Under the pieces are notes generated by a model. That model had not been told where the DNA came from and made no database searches. It worked only from the letters and a program-made list of their open reading frames with translations. Shown here piece by piece: positions 1-5,891 of a stretch of DNA of 9,052 nt. Location: positions 1-9,052 of the forward strand of contig JACQEF010000104.1 in the NCBI GenBank assembly GCA_016200745.1, given 5' to 3'. The stretch's first letter is position 1. Each line of letters begins with the position of its first letter. This stretch comes from Chloroflexota bacterium. Its GTDB lineage: Bacteria; Chloroflexota; Limnocylindria; Limnocylindrales; CSP1-4. A program made the position numbers and the translations under genes.

Positions 1-93
1 CCCGCGGCACTCGTCGTGGTGACCGGCTGGGGATACGGCTACCGGCGCTCGGACGGCGTGTACGTGGTGCCGGCGGGAGCGCTCGGGCCGTAG
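1..93 (+). CDS. C-terminal end of an unidentified protein (possibly DUF4143-type ATPase)
   Basis: Frame 1 is open from the first base and stops with TAG at 91-93, giving 30 residues that end in GWGYGYRRSDGVYVVPAGAL-GP. The upstream part lies outside the window. The pattern of a hydrophobic strand, then YRR-DG-VVP and a short tail, resembles from memory the extreme C-terminus of AAA ATPases with a DUF4143 domain, but 30 residues cannot establish this. It may be the last chromosomal gene before the accessory region. No phage feature is visible in it. The reading frame is fairly secure, the family is not. Confidence 0.45.
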   Translation, partial: PAALVVVTGWGYGYRRSDGVYVVPAGALGP

Positions 94-342
94 CGGACGG
101 CCCGCGCCGTGCCCTCGGGACGGGGACCTCGATCCCGACCGGCATCGAAAAGTCGTCCCGCGAGGTGCAGCGGCCGCGGTCCCTTGGCCGACGACGACGC
201 CCGATAGCTGGGCGGCTGGCGTCCGGGTCACACATAGAACAAGTGTTCTGGCGCGCCCGACAGGTGTTGGACGCGCGATTTCAACCTACACCATTCCGAT
301 CGAGGGCCGAGATGAGTGGCTCGCTGCGGCGAGGCGGCTGGC
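94..342. other. intergenic region upstream of the HTH gene
   Basis: I see no convincing gene in these 249 bases. The region holds the SOS-like palindrome at 236-249. It also has a possible -35 element TTGGAC at 267-272, without a good -10 hexamer at the usual spacing. A short inverted repeat, GGTGT (263-267) and ACACC (288-292), brackets the stretch where a promoter would lie. A rightward reading frame at 165-356 is Arg/Ser-rich, resembles no known family and overlaps the HTH gene, so I treat it as spurious. Confidence 0.5.
236..249. promoter_or_regulatory. putative LexA/SOS box
   Basis: The 14 bases AGAACAAGTGTTCT form an inverted repeat with 6-bp arms and an AG centre. The core GAAC-AAGT-GTTC fits the Gram-positive LexA (DinR) pattern GAACNNNNGTTC and the R-N-R-Y spacer preference of CGAACRNRYGTTYC; only the outermost base on each side differs. 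It lies about 94 bp before the chosen start of the HTH gene, a plausible promoter distance. By simple base composition about 0.1 such cores would be expected by chance in 9 kb. I saw no second copy. LexA control is inferred; a protein with a similar site, or chance, remains possible. Confidence 0.5.
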
Positions 343-591
343 ATGAGGCCTTCTAGCCTGGCGGGATCGCCCTCGAGCCCGCTCGGGTTAGGCCCGACCC
401 ACCGGGAGCTCGAGGTCCTCCTCGCCCGCTGTCAGACGGGCTCACGCAAGGGTGCAGCCGCCCTCCTCGGGATCCAGACAAAGACCGTCCACTGGCATCT
501 TGCGCGCCTCCTCGATCGGTGCGGCTGCATCGACGACGCGATGGCTGGCTTCGTGCACCGCGACGAACTCGAGCGGTTGCAGGCGGCGTGA
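343..591 (+). CDS. small LuxR/GerE-type helix-turn-helix protein
   Basis: This 82-aa protein is essentially one DNA-binding domain. It has the GerE-like opening T-HRELEVL (residues 19-26), then TGSRKGAAALLGI (32-44) as the first helices of the HTH. TKTVHWHLARLL (46-57) is the likely recognition helix, in the place of the usual TV--HL--- motif. No receiver or ligand-binding domain is present, so it is probably a stand-alone phage- or cargo-type regulator. I chose ATG 343 because GAGG (331-334) sits 8 nt upstream. A GTG at 316 in the same frame, with GAGGG nearby, would add 9 residues. The SOS-like palindrome lies upstream and DUF5131 starts 67 bp downstream on the same strand, so the two may be co-transcribed. 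Its target is unknown. Confidence 0.7.
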   Translation: MRPSSLAGSPSSPLGLGPTHRELEVLLARCQTGSRKGAAALLGIQTKTVHWHLARLLDRCGCIDDAMAGFVHRDELERLQAA

Positions 592-658
592 TGGGGCGCC
601 TCCAACCGAGCCCGCCTTCCTCCCACCGTTACCATCACGGGCACGAGGGAGACGCGAT

Positions 659-1429
659 GTGAGCGACAACAGCCCGATCGAGTGGACTGACGCGACCTGG
701 AACCCGGTTACCGGGTGCTCCAAGGTCTCCCCAGGCTGCGCCAACTGCTACGCCGAGACGCTGAGCCTGCGCTTCGGTTGGTCAACGAAGCCCTGGACGC
801 CGGCCAACGCCGCCGAGAACGTCGTCCTCCACCCCGAGCGACTGCTCCTGCCAACGCGATGGCGTCAGCCGCGACGGGTCTTCGTAAATTCGATGAGCGA
901 CTTGTTCCACGAGCTCGTGCCGGACCCGTACATCCGGCAGGTCTTCGAGGTCATGGCCGAGTGCTCGCGGCATGAATTCCAGGTACTGAGCAAGCGCCCG
1001 GAGCGAATGCACGAGGTGCACCGGCTGTGGACCGATCGCCACGGAATCCTGCCCAACGTGTGGCTCGGGACGTCGATCGAGAACGACCGGTGGGTGGGCC
1101 GGGCCGACGACCTCCGTGCCACGCCGGCCGCGGTCCGGTTCATCAGCGCCGAGCCGCTGCTCGGGCCGCTCCCTTCGCTCGACCTTTCGGGGATCGACTG
1201 GCTCATCGTCGGTGGCGAATCGGGAATCGGGCACCGACCGATGAAGGCCCAGTGGGTGCGTGACCTCCGCGATCGCGCCCTCGATACGGGCGTCGCCTTC
1301 TTCTTCAAGCAGTGGGGTGGGCGCACACCCAAGGTTGGCGGGCGGGAACTCGACGGGCGTACGTGGGACCAGTACCCGGTCCGCCGTGAGTCGCGGCCGC
1401 GAAAGGCGCGTCTCGCCGCGTCTGCCTAA
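659..1429 (+). CDS. DUF5131 family (phage Gp37/Gp68) three-Cys-motif protein
   Basis: The 256-aa product is a full-length DUF5131/Gp37Gp68 protein. Visible family signatures are the N-terminal IEWTDATWNPVTGC, the cysteine cluster C20-x6-C27-x2-C30 followed by YAE, VFVNSMSDLFHE, FQVLSKRPERM, NVWLGTSIE, FISAEPLLGPL, LIVGGESGIGHRPM and a terminal FFFKQWGG. The three cysteines recall radical-SAM [4Fe-4S] sites but the spacing is not the canonical CxxxCxxC. The reaction is unknown; the family occurs in phages and mobile islands with TcmP. I chose GTG 659 because AGGGAG (645-650) lies 8 nt upstream and family homology starts right there; an in-frame extension back to 452 overlaps the HTH gene and looks non-coding. 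TcmP converges 3 bp downstream. A role in nucleic-acid repair, modification or defence is inference. Confidence 0.92.
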   Translation: MSDNSPIEWTDATWNPVTGCSKVSPGCANCYAETLSLRFGWSTKPWTPANAAENVVLHPERLLLPTRWRQPRRVFVNSMSDLFHELVPDPYIRQVFEVMAECSRHEFQVLSKRPERMHEVHRLWTDRHGILPNVWLGTSIENDRWVGRADDLRATPAAVRFISAEPLLGPLPSLDLSGIDWLIVGGESGIGHRPMKAQWVRDLRDRALDTGVAFFFKQWGGRTPKVGGRELDGRTWDQYPVRRESRPRKARLAASA

Positions 1430-1432
1430 GCC

Positions 1433-2257
1433 TCACCAGGTCAGTGCGATCTGGCCCTTCTCGTCCTCCGTGGTAATCCGGTCCCAGAAGGTATATCCGA
1501 GCGGGTGCTTGGAGAAGAACGCCAACAGGTACATGGGGACGTTCTTGGAGTTCTTGACCGGGATCTCGCGCGCGGAGACCTGGTTCAGGTAGCCGATCCG
1601 AGCCAGCTGCTCCCGATAGCAGGCGAGGAGCCCGGACAGGGTTGGGAGGCGATCGGGTCCCAGGAAGCGAGGATCTGTCTGCCACGCCTTCGTGCCGAAG
1701 AAGGCATCCAGGCGGGGCCGGTCGAGGTCGGCCACGCGCTTCATCGATGGACCGAAGAACGAAACGAGAAGATCCACTCGTCGAGCTGCCGTCAACTTCT
1801 GGATCGTATCGAATGAGATCTGCCAGTTCGTGGGATCGATGAAGGCGAACGTGATCCCGGAACGCGGAAGGTGGGCGATGACCTCGTCGATCTTGGCGTT
1901 GCAGTCGCCCTGGATCACTGTCACGCGCCGCCCCGGCGTGTACGGAGAACATCGTGTTTCCAGGGCCGCAGCGGCCTTGTCCTCCAGCTCCACGTAGATG
2001 TGGTCCGTGAAGTTCCTGTGCAACCCGATGAGGGGCGACCCGTCGTAGATCTCGCCGGTCTCCCGCTCGAAGCACCGACCGGGTCCAGCGAAGAGGTCGA
2101 GGTAGGCGCGTTGCGGGAACTTCTTCTTCATTCCCGACGCGAAGATGCCTGTGTAGCGCTCGAGATAGTGATGCTTCCGACGCGCCCACTCCCTGACCAC
2201 GCGGGCTGGTAGCCCGTCTGCCGGGTCGATCCTGTAGTCGCTCGGTACCTTTGTCAT
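1433..2257 (-). CDS. tcmP: three-Cys-motif partner protein TcmP
   Basis: The 274-aa protein matches the TcmP family, named for its regular pairing with three-Cys-motif (DUF5131) proteins. It has an N-terminal helix W-RRKHHYLERY (24-35) and a Rossmann methyltransferase-like motif I YLDLFAGPG (52-60). An acidic strand YVELED (88-93), GDCN (117-120), FAFIDP (137-142) and a C-terminal segment with FFSKHPLGYTFWDRI complete the pattern. The fold suggests SAM or nucleotide binding, but no activity is established to my knowledge. I chose ATG 2257 because similarity begins there; its Shine-Dalgarno is weak (a GGGG run). The 71-codon extension to 2470 contains tRNA-like sequence and is rejected. The gene is convergent with DUF5131, with 3 bp between stops and no terminator. 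Segments 1741-1800 (52% G+C) and 1801-1860 (55%) are far below the phage genes to the right. Confidence 0.9.
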   Translation of the reverse strand: MTKVPSDYRIDPADGLPARVVREWARRKHHYLERYTGIFASGMKKKFPQRAYLDLFAGPGRCFERETGEIYDGSPLIGLHRNFTDHIYVELEDKAAAALETRCSPYTPGRRVTVIQGDCNAKIDEVIAHLPRSGITFAFIDPTNWQISFDTIQKLTAARRVDLLVSFFGPSMKRVADLDRPRLDAFFGTKAWQTDPRFLGPDRLPTLSGLLACYREQLARIGYLNQVSAREIPVKNSKNVPMYLLAFFSKHPLGYTFWDRITTEDEKGQIALTW

Positions 2258-2340
2258 CACGCCCCAGGGGTCGGGGCGCGAGGGCCCACGACTGACTGAC
2301 CGGCAGGATACCGGCGCCGCCGACCCACCACTGGCACAAC

Positions 2341-2363
2341 GTCCCAGTATTCGCACCTGGGAC
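2341..2363. repeat. 7-bp inverted repeat in the divergent gap, resembling a decayed tRNA T-arm
   Basis: GTCCCAG (2341-2347) and CTGGGAC (2357-2363) are perfect inverted copies around a 9-nt loop, and CTGGGACCCAG (2357-2367) forms a second, overlapping palindrome. Read on the minus strand the segment gives GGTGCGAATA where a tRNA T-arm has GGTTCGAATC, flanked by CCCAG and CTGGG. It differs from a real T-arm at the invariant T55 and the G53-C61 pair, and I find no matching 5' tRNA half. It may be an attachment-site scar, an operator between tcmP and the rightward phage genes, or chance. Confidence 0.35.
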
Positions 2364-2442
2364 CCAGAACTACGCTCGGGAGCGTGCCGCGCTCGTCGTT
2401 CGCCCCGACTCCGCCGCCGTCGCTCGATCCCATCGAGACGCG

Positions 2443-3027
2443 GTGTTCGTGAGCGCTCTCGGCCGCTCAATCCTGCTGCCCCGCGACCCGAACCACGAGT
2501 TCGTGCGGGTCCTGACCCACGCGACGGTTGAGAAGCGGACCGAGGACTACGACGACGCGCTCGGGCTGTACCTGGCCCGAGGCGCGTCGCGCTTCGAGGC
2601 CGAGACCCGGGCCGCCCGGGCGATCAGGCCCTACGAGGTGATCGTCGGCGACTACAACGCGATGGTCGACAACGGGATCGACCTGGCGCTGCTCCTCCTC
2701 GTCGGCGGCGGTGGCACCGCGTTCAGCAGCGCGAACGCCCGCCTCGGCGTGGGCGACTCGGCGACCGCCTGGGCGACCACGCAGGCTGACCTCGTCGCGG
2801 CGACCAACAAGCTCCGCAAGGGGATGAACGCGACGTATCCCGTGACGGGCACGAAGAAGCAGACGTTCCGCTCCGACTTCCTGACCGGCGAGGCGAACTG
2901 GGTCTGGAACGAGTGGGGGATCTTCAACGCCGCCTCGGGCGTGACGATGCTGTCGCGCAAGGTCGAGGCGCTGGGCACCAAGGCGTCGGGTACCTGGACG
3001 CTGACCGTCGACTTCTCGCTGGCGTAG
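2443..3027 (+). CDS. phage tail/virion-type structural protein
   Basis: The 194-aa product resembles a common but uncharacterised group of phage structural proteins. Its C-terminal part has the recognisable run GGTAFSSANARLGVGDS, then a TDLVAATNK-like stretch and KGMNATYPV. FRSDF-TGEANWVWNEWGIFNAASG, SRKVEALGTKASGTWTLTV and a final FSLA follow. This beta-rich module is seen in tail-fibre or baseplate-associated proteins. The N-terminal 70 residues are charged and helical (EDYDDALGLYLARGASRFEAETRAARAI), perhaps an oligomerisation or attachment part. The start is uncertain: GTG 2443 and GTG 2449 share a weak GAGA (2435-2438), and GTG 2503 is also in frame. The next gene starts 25 bp downstream. 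The family assignment is from memory of sequence pattern; the exact place in the virion is unknown. Confidence 0.65.
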   Translation: MFVSALGRSILLPRDPNHEFVRVLTHATVEKRTEDYDDALGLYLARGASRFEAETRAARAIRPYEVIVGDYNAMVDNGIDLALLLLVGGGGTAFSSANARLGVGDSATAWATTQADLVAATNKLRKGMNATYPVTGTKKQTFRSDFLTGEANWVWNEWGIFNAASGVTMLSRKVEALGTKASGTWTLTVDFSLA

Positions 3028-3052
3028 CCGTGGAAGCCTGGCGGACGGGCTG

Positions 3053-4426
3053 ATGGCGACCCGGATCTACCTCCCCCAGACCGGCGCGGCGCCGATCTCA
3101 CCTGCGTTCGGGACGTGGACGGAGACGACCGGGGCCGACCGGATCGCGGGCGTCGCTACACGGATCAACTCGGCGATGACGAGCAAGACCCAGGCGCACG
3201 CCGCGACCGCGGCGGGCTCGACGTTCCTGTCGCGCCAGTACGTCTTCGGGCCGCTCGCCGCACAGACGATCCCGCTCTCCACGATCAAGGGCACGATCCG
3301 TGTCCTCGAATCGGCGGCCAACGACAACCTCAACGCGATGCGACTCCTCGTCCGGGCCGTGTCGGCCGACGGAGCGACGTATCGGACCCCCGTCCTCTAC
3401 GGGCCGACGAACGGGACGGTCGCCGAGTTCAGCACCTCGCTCCGGGCGAAGCGACTCGCCACGGGCGGCGCGACGGCGAGCGTCGTCGTCACCGCGGGCG
3501 ACTATCTCGTCATCGAGATCGGCACGACGAACACCACCGTCGGGACGTCGCTCTCGGACTCGATCAGCTACGGCGACGATAGCGCCACGGACCTCGGCGA
3601 CAACGAGACCGATATCGCTGCGAACAACCCGTTCGTTGAGCTCGCCGCCACGATCACGCTCCTGGCCCTGTCGGGCTCCGACTCGGGTGCGGGCTCCGAC
3701 ACCGCGAGCCCCCCGGCGGTGGCCCTGACCAGCATCGACGCGGCCAGCGGCGTTGAGGCATCCGCCGTCACCAGCGTCACCAGCGTCTCCACTGACGGTG
3801 GAATCGGGACCGACAGCCCGGCCGTCCTGGCGGCTGCGACGGACGTCCGCCCTGATGCCGGCACTGGGTCGGATGCGAGCGCCGAGATCATCCTGGGGCC
3901 TCGGTCGGAAGCGGGCGTGGGCACCGACGGTCAGGCAACGCTCGCTGCCGTCTCGTCAACCAGGGCCGACGCTGGCGTGGGCGCCGATGCCGCGACGCTG
4001 TCGACGGCGCTCGCCGGGGCAGACGCGGGACTCGCGACGGAGGCGAGCACCCTCGAGGTGGGCGCGACCCAGATCGTGGCCACCGATGCTGGCGTCGGAG
4101 CCGACGCAGCGCTCATCGCGGCGCTGTATGCAGCCGCCGACACGGGCGTGGGCGCTGAGCTCGCAGCGCTAACTGCCGGCTACGTCGCGATCGACGGCGC
4201 AGCAGGAGTCGAGCAAACCAGCCTGGCGGCGCTCATTGCAGCGCTCGAAGCGGGCGCTGGTGCCGACCTTGCCGCTGTCATGGGCACCGTGATCGGCACC
4301 GTCTTCGGAGGTAGTGTCGGCGCCTCCGCCAAGGCGCTCGGCGCCCTCGGCGCGACGGCGACGCTCGCCACGTCCCTCGCCGTGAGCGCATCCGTCCGGG
4401 ATCGAGTCGGGGCCGAGCATGGCTGA
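3053..4426 (+). CDS. repeat-containing phage virion-type protein
   Basis: The 457-aa protein has two parts. Residues 1-205 look like a beta-sandwich virion domain (TRIYLPQTGAAPISPAFGTW, LSRQYVFGPLAAQTI, KGTIRVLESAANDNLNAMRLLVRAVSADG, GDYLVIEIGT, SYGDDSATDL, NNPFVELA). I associate this pattern with uncharacterised phage structural proteins next to tail genes. Residues 210-409 are a low-complexity array of about eleven degenerate 18-21-residue units built on D/E-A-G-V-G-A/T-D/E. The last 45 residues are Ala/Gly/Ser-rich. No signal peptide or clear membrane span is visible. ATG 3053 has GGACGGG shortly upstream and lies 25 bp after the preceding stop; its own stop overlaps the next start by 8 bp, so the genes are probably one operon. 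A surface or fibre role is inferred. Confidence 0.7.
   Translation: MATRIYLPQTGAAPISPAFGTWTETTGADRIAGVATRINSAMTSKTQAHAATAAGSTFLSRQYVFGPLAAQTIPLSTIKGTIRVLESAANDNLNAMRLLVRAVSADGATYRTPVLYGPTNGTVAEFSTSLRAKRLATGGATASVVVTAGDYLVIEIGTTNTTVGTSLSDSISYGDDSATDLGDNETDIAANNPFVELAATITLLALSGSDSGAGSDTASPPAVALTSIDAASGVEASAVTSVTSVSTDGGIGTDSPAVLAAATDVRPDAGTGSDASAEIILGPRSEAGVGTDGQATLAAVSSTRADAGVGADAATLSTALAGADAGLATEASTLEVGATQIVATDAGVGADAALIAALYAAADTGVGAELAALTAGYVAIDGAAGVEQTSLAALIAALEAGAGADLAAVMGTVIGTVFGGSVGASAKALGALGATATLATSLAVSASVRDRVGAEHG
3680..4279 (+). repeat. eleven degenerate 18-21-residue protein repeats
   Basis: Within the 3053-4426 gene, units begin at residues 210, 229, 248, 268, 286, 306, 324, 345, 363, 381 and 399, so successive spacings are 19, 19, 20, 18, 20, 18, 21, 18, 18 and 18. 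Each opens with an acidic residue, then A/S/T/G-G-x-G-x-D/E, followed by a hydrophobic Ala/Leu stretch. Copies are divergent in DNA, so the array is old or under selection at protein level rather than freshly duplicated. Confidence 0.8.
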
Positions 4427-4724
4427 CATCAATCCGGGCGACGTCGTTCGCGTGGCCACGACGCCCGGGTTCACGGACGCCTCCGGAACGCTGACCGACC
4501 CGACGATCGTGCGCCTCAAGTGGCGCGTTGCTGGCGGGGCCGGGACGACGTGGGTGTTCGGCACCGACGCGCAGGTCGTGAAGGACAGCGTCGGGCTCTA
4601 CCACGCGGACATCCCGATCGCGACGCCAGGGCTGCACTACTTCCGCTGGGAGGGCACGGGCGCGGTCACGGCCGCCGAGGAGAGCACGTTCAACGTCGTC
4701 ACGTCCTTCGGTGGCGCCACATGA
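4419..4724 (+). CDS. small phage protein, probably beta-sandwich/Ig-like
   Basis: The 101-aa product has the pattern GDVVRVATTPGFTDASGTLTDPTIVRLKWRV, a YGTD/FGTD turn (48-51), VVKDSVGLYHADIPI and LHYFRWEGTGAVTAAEESTFNV. This is an alternating beta-strand layout typical of Ig-like phage accessory proteins with the motif 'GDVVRL-A-FTDA-G-P-DPT-V'. It is an uncharacterised group that commonly sits among tail or decoration genes. ATG 4419 overlaps the upstream gene by 8 bp and has GGGG shortly before it; the stop overlaps the HNH start as ATGA. Both suggest translational coupling. Catalytic motifs are absent. A virion role is inferred from neighbours and fold pattern only. Confidence 0.65.
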   Translation: MADINPGDVVRVATTPGFTDASGTLTDPTIVRLKWRVAGGAGTTWVFGTDAQVVKDSVGLYHADIPIATPGLHYFRWEGTGAVTAAEESTFNVVTSFGGAT

Positions 4725-5191
4725 AGCTCTGCACGGTCTGCGGCGTCGTGACCAGCGGGACTGGCAGCCGCTGCAGCAAGCACCCGCGGCTCTCGGGCAT
4801 CGGTGCCAACCACCGTGTCCACGCCGACCCGCGATGGGCCCGCCTGTCCAAGCGAGTGATCGCCCGGCACGTCGGGCAGCACGGCTACGTCTGCCCTGGC
4901 TACAGGCGCGACCCTCATCCGGCACGAGACCTGACCGCTGATCACGTCGTGCCGCTCGCCGGAGGTGGCGCGCCCTTCGACATCGCCAACTGCGCGGTCC
5001 TCTGCCGCTCCTGCAACTCGACGAAGGGTGCCGGAGAGGGCGACCGGGGGTCCCCACACGCGGGTTCTGCGCTCCTGGAAGACCGCGCCTCCCAATCGTG
5101 TACACGCGGCCGAGTTTCGCGAAAAATATCCGTGCCCGCCGGGGCCCAGGTTCGCCCGTGTGCGCCACAGGGCGCCGGAGTGGCCCGATGA
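4721..5191 (+). CDS. HNH endonuclease (phage packaging-associated type)
   Basis: The 156-aa reading frame carries an N-terminal zinc-ribbon-like CTVC (4-7) with C18-xx-H21. A helix HADPRWARLSKRVIARH (34-50) follows, then the HNH core: LTADHVVPLAGGG with D74-H75, N90 and LCRSCNSTKG with C95-xx-C98 and N99. Small HNH proteins beside terminase genes are known partners of terminase in DNA packaging and cos cleavage in HK97-like phages. ATG 4721 overlaps the preceding stop as ATGA. Residues 105-156, after the HNH core, are Arg/Ser-rich, match no pattern I know, and are encoded by DNA with a G-run and two 10-bp palindromes; the functional protein may end near residue 110, or a frameshift may have altered the tail. 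Terminase lies about 2.1 kb away, beyond two inverted genes and a methyltransferase. Confidence 0.88.
   Translation: MKLCTVCGVVTSGTGSRCSKHPRLSGIGANHRVHADPRWARLSKRVIARHVGQHGYVCPGYRRDPHPARDLTADHVVPLAGGGAPFDIANCAVLCRSCNSTKGAGEGDRGSPHAGSALLEDRASQSCTRGRVSRKISVPAGAQVRPCAPQGAGVAR
5041..5130 (+). other. candidate cos/packaging or control site with two palindromes
   Basis: Just after the HNH core the DNA contains a run of five G followed by TCCCC (5046-5055). Then come CGTGTACACG (5097-5106) and TTTCGCGAAA (5115-5124), both perfect 10-bp palindromes with centres 18 bp apart. The A-rich end (GAAAAATATC) stands out in GC-rich surroundings. In many cos phages the cohesive-end site lies beside an HNH gene and near terminase, often close to a G-run, so a cos-type site is plausible. 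The 18-bp centre spacing (nearly two helical turns) would also suit a dimeric DNA-binding protein. The segment is inside the nominal 3' end of the HNH frame. Neither function is shown by sequence alone. Confidence 0.35.
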
Positions 5192-5227
5192 GTCCGGCCG
5201 TGGCCAATCACGCGACCGAACGTGGAA

Positions 5228-5253
5228 GGGCCCCGGGTTCGCGCCCGGGGCCC
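5228..5253. terminator. strong GC hairpin between convergent transcription units
   Basis: GGGCCCCGGG (5228-5237) and CCCGGGGCCC (5244-5253) are perfect inverted copies around the 6-nt loop TTCGCG. The hairpin lies 36 bp after the HNH stop and 24 bp past the end of the leftward gene at 5278, exactly where a bidirectional terminator would serve both. It lacks a T-tract on either strand, as is often the case in high-GC genomes, so terminator function is inferred from stability and position. Confidence 0.7.
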
Positions 5254-5277
5254 GAGGGTCGACTGGCGGCGGAGGCT

Positions 5278-5610
5278 CTATCCGGCGTCGCCCTGCGAGG
5301 CCGCCGCCGGCTCAGCCGCCTTGCCGCCGCGCTTGGCCCGAGTCCGGATCGGGACGGGCGCTTCGACGGGCTCCGGCGCGATCGGCGCCGCCACGACGGC
5401 CGCCCCGCCCTCGGCCGCCTTGCGGGCCAGGGCCGCCTTGCGCAGCGCGCTGGTGTACTGGTTCCAGTGCGGCTTGCACATCCGGCCGAGGCCGTCCCTC
5501 TGGCTGGGCTGGGCCGGGAACTCGTCGGCCGGCGCCTCGTGCGCCTCGATCCCGAACTTCGCAGACCCGATGCAGCGGCGCAGCGCCGTGGTGGTGGCAT
5601 CCGTGGTCAT
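5278..5610 (-). CDS. small phage protein of unknown function with a possible zinc site
   Basis: The 110-aa product does not match a family I can name. Residues 1-55 contain C13, H24 and the pair C45-xx-H48 (MCKPHWNQYTSALRK), which could bind one zinc ion. Residues 60-110 are Ala/Pro/Lys-rich and probably disordered, with a basic stretch RTRAKRGGK. ATG 5610 has an excellent Shine-Dalgarno (AAGGAG about 8 nt upstream on the minus strand), which supports real translation. It is the second gene of a leftward pair, starting 21 bp after the stop of the 5632-5868 gene, and it ends before the hairpin at 5228-5253. A DNA- or RNA-binding role would fit the composition but is speculative. Confidence 0.65.
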   Translation of the reverse strand: MTTDATTTALRRCIGSAKFGIEAHEAPADEFPAQPSQRDGLGRMCKPHWNQYTSALRKAALARKAAEGGAAVVAAPIAPEPVEAPVPIRTRAKRGGKAAEPAAASQGDAG

Positions 5611-5631
5611 GGTGTCGATCTCCTTCCTGGC

Positions 5632-5868
5632 TCAGAGGCCGAACGAGGCGGCGAGCGCCTCGCTCTCCTCGGGTCCCGCGTCGAGGGCGGCGGCGAGCGC
5701 CGCGTACATCGCCTCGGTGAACTCGGTGCGCGACAGCCCGTCGAGCGTCGGGTGCTCGACTCGCATCCATGCCTCGACGTGGCGCGGGTCGATGTCCTTC
5801 GTCCGCTCGGCGATGTACCGCTGGTAGAAGGTCCAGCGGGCCATCTCGCCCATCGTCGGCTCCGGCAT
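5632..5868 (-). CDS. small acidic phage protein of unknown function
   Basis: The 78-aa product starts MPEPTMGEMARWTFYQRY, continues with IAERTKDIDPRHVEAWMRVEHPTLDGL and ends in an Ala/Glu-rich helix (FTEAMYAALAAALDAGPEESEALAASFGL). It looks like a small mostly helical soluble protein; I recognise no family. I chose ATG 5868 because GGGGAGG lies about 7 nt upstream on the minus strand. Longer in-frame starts at 5922 and 5985 have no good ribosome site and would extend into or past the divergent promoter region. It leads a two-gene leftward operon with the 5278-5610 gene. The pair is inverted relative to the packaging and virion genes, which hints at separate expression. Confidence 0.65.
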   Translation of the reverse strand: MPEPTMGEMARWTFYQRYIAERTKDIDPRHVEAWMRVEHPTLDGLSRTEFTEAMYAALAAALDAGPEESEALAASFGL

Positions 5869-5891
5869 CGCGGTGCCTCCCCTCGATCGCA

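Noticed and set aside
452..658. N-terminal extension of the DUF5131 frame.
   Set aside because: It overlaps the HTH gene, has no family similarity, and a strong Shine-Dalgarno marks GTG 659, where the known N-terminus begins.
659..760. A canonical radical-SAM CxxxCxxC motif in DUF5131.
   Set aside because: The spacing is C-x6-C-x2-C, so standard radical-SAM chemistry should not be assumed.
2341..2420. A tRNA gene on the minus strand.
   Set aside because: Only a T-arm-like piece is present; no anticodon arm, D-arm or matching acceptor strand can be found.
2258..2470. 71-codon N-terminal extension of TcmP, containing GSQVRIL.
   Set aside because: GSQVRIL is what a tRNA 3' end gives when translated, the rest is Arg-rich, and TcmP similarity begins only at ATG 2257.
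3680..4279. CRISPR or DNA tandem-repeat array.
   Set aside because: The periodicity is at protein level, with diverged DNA and no unique spacers between identical repeats.
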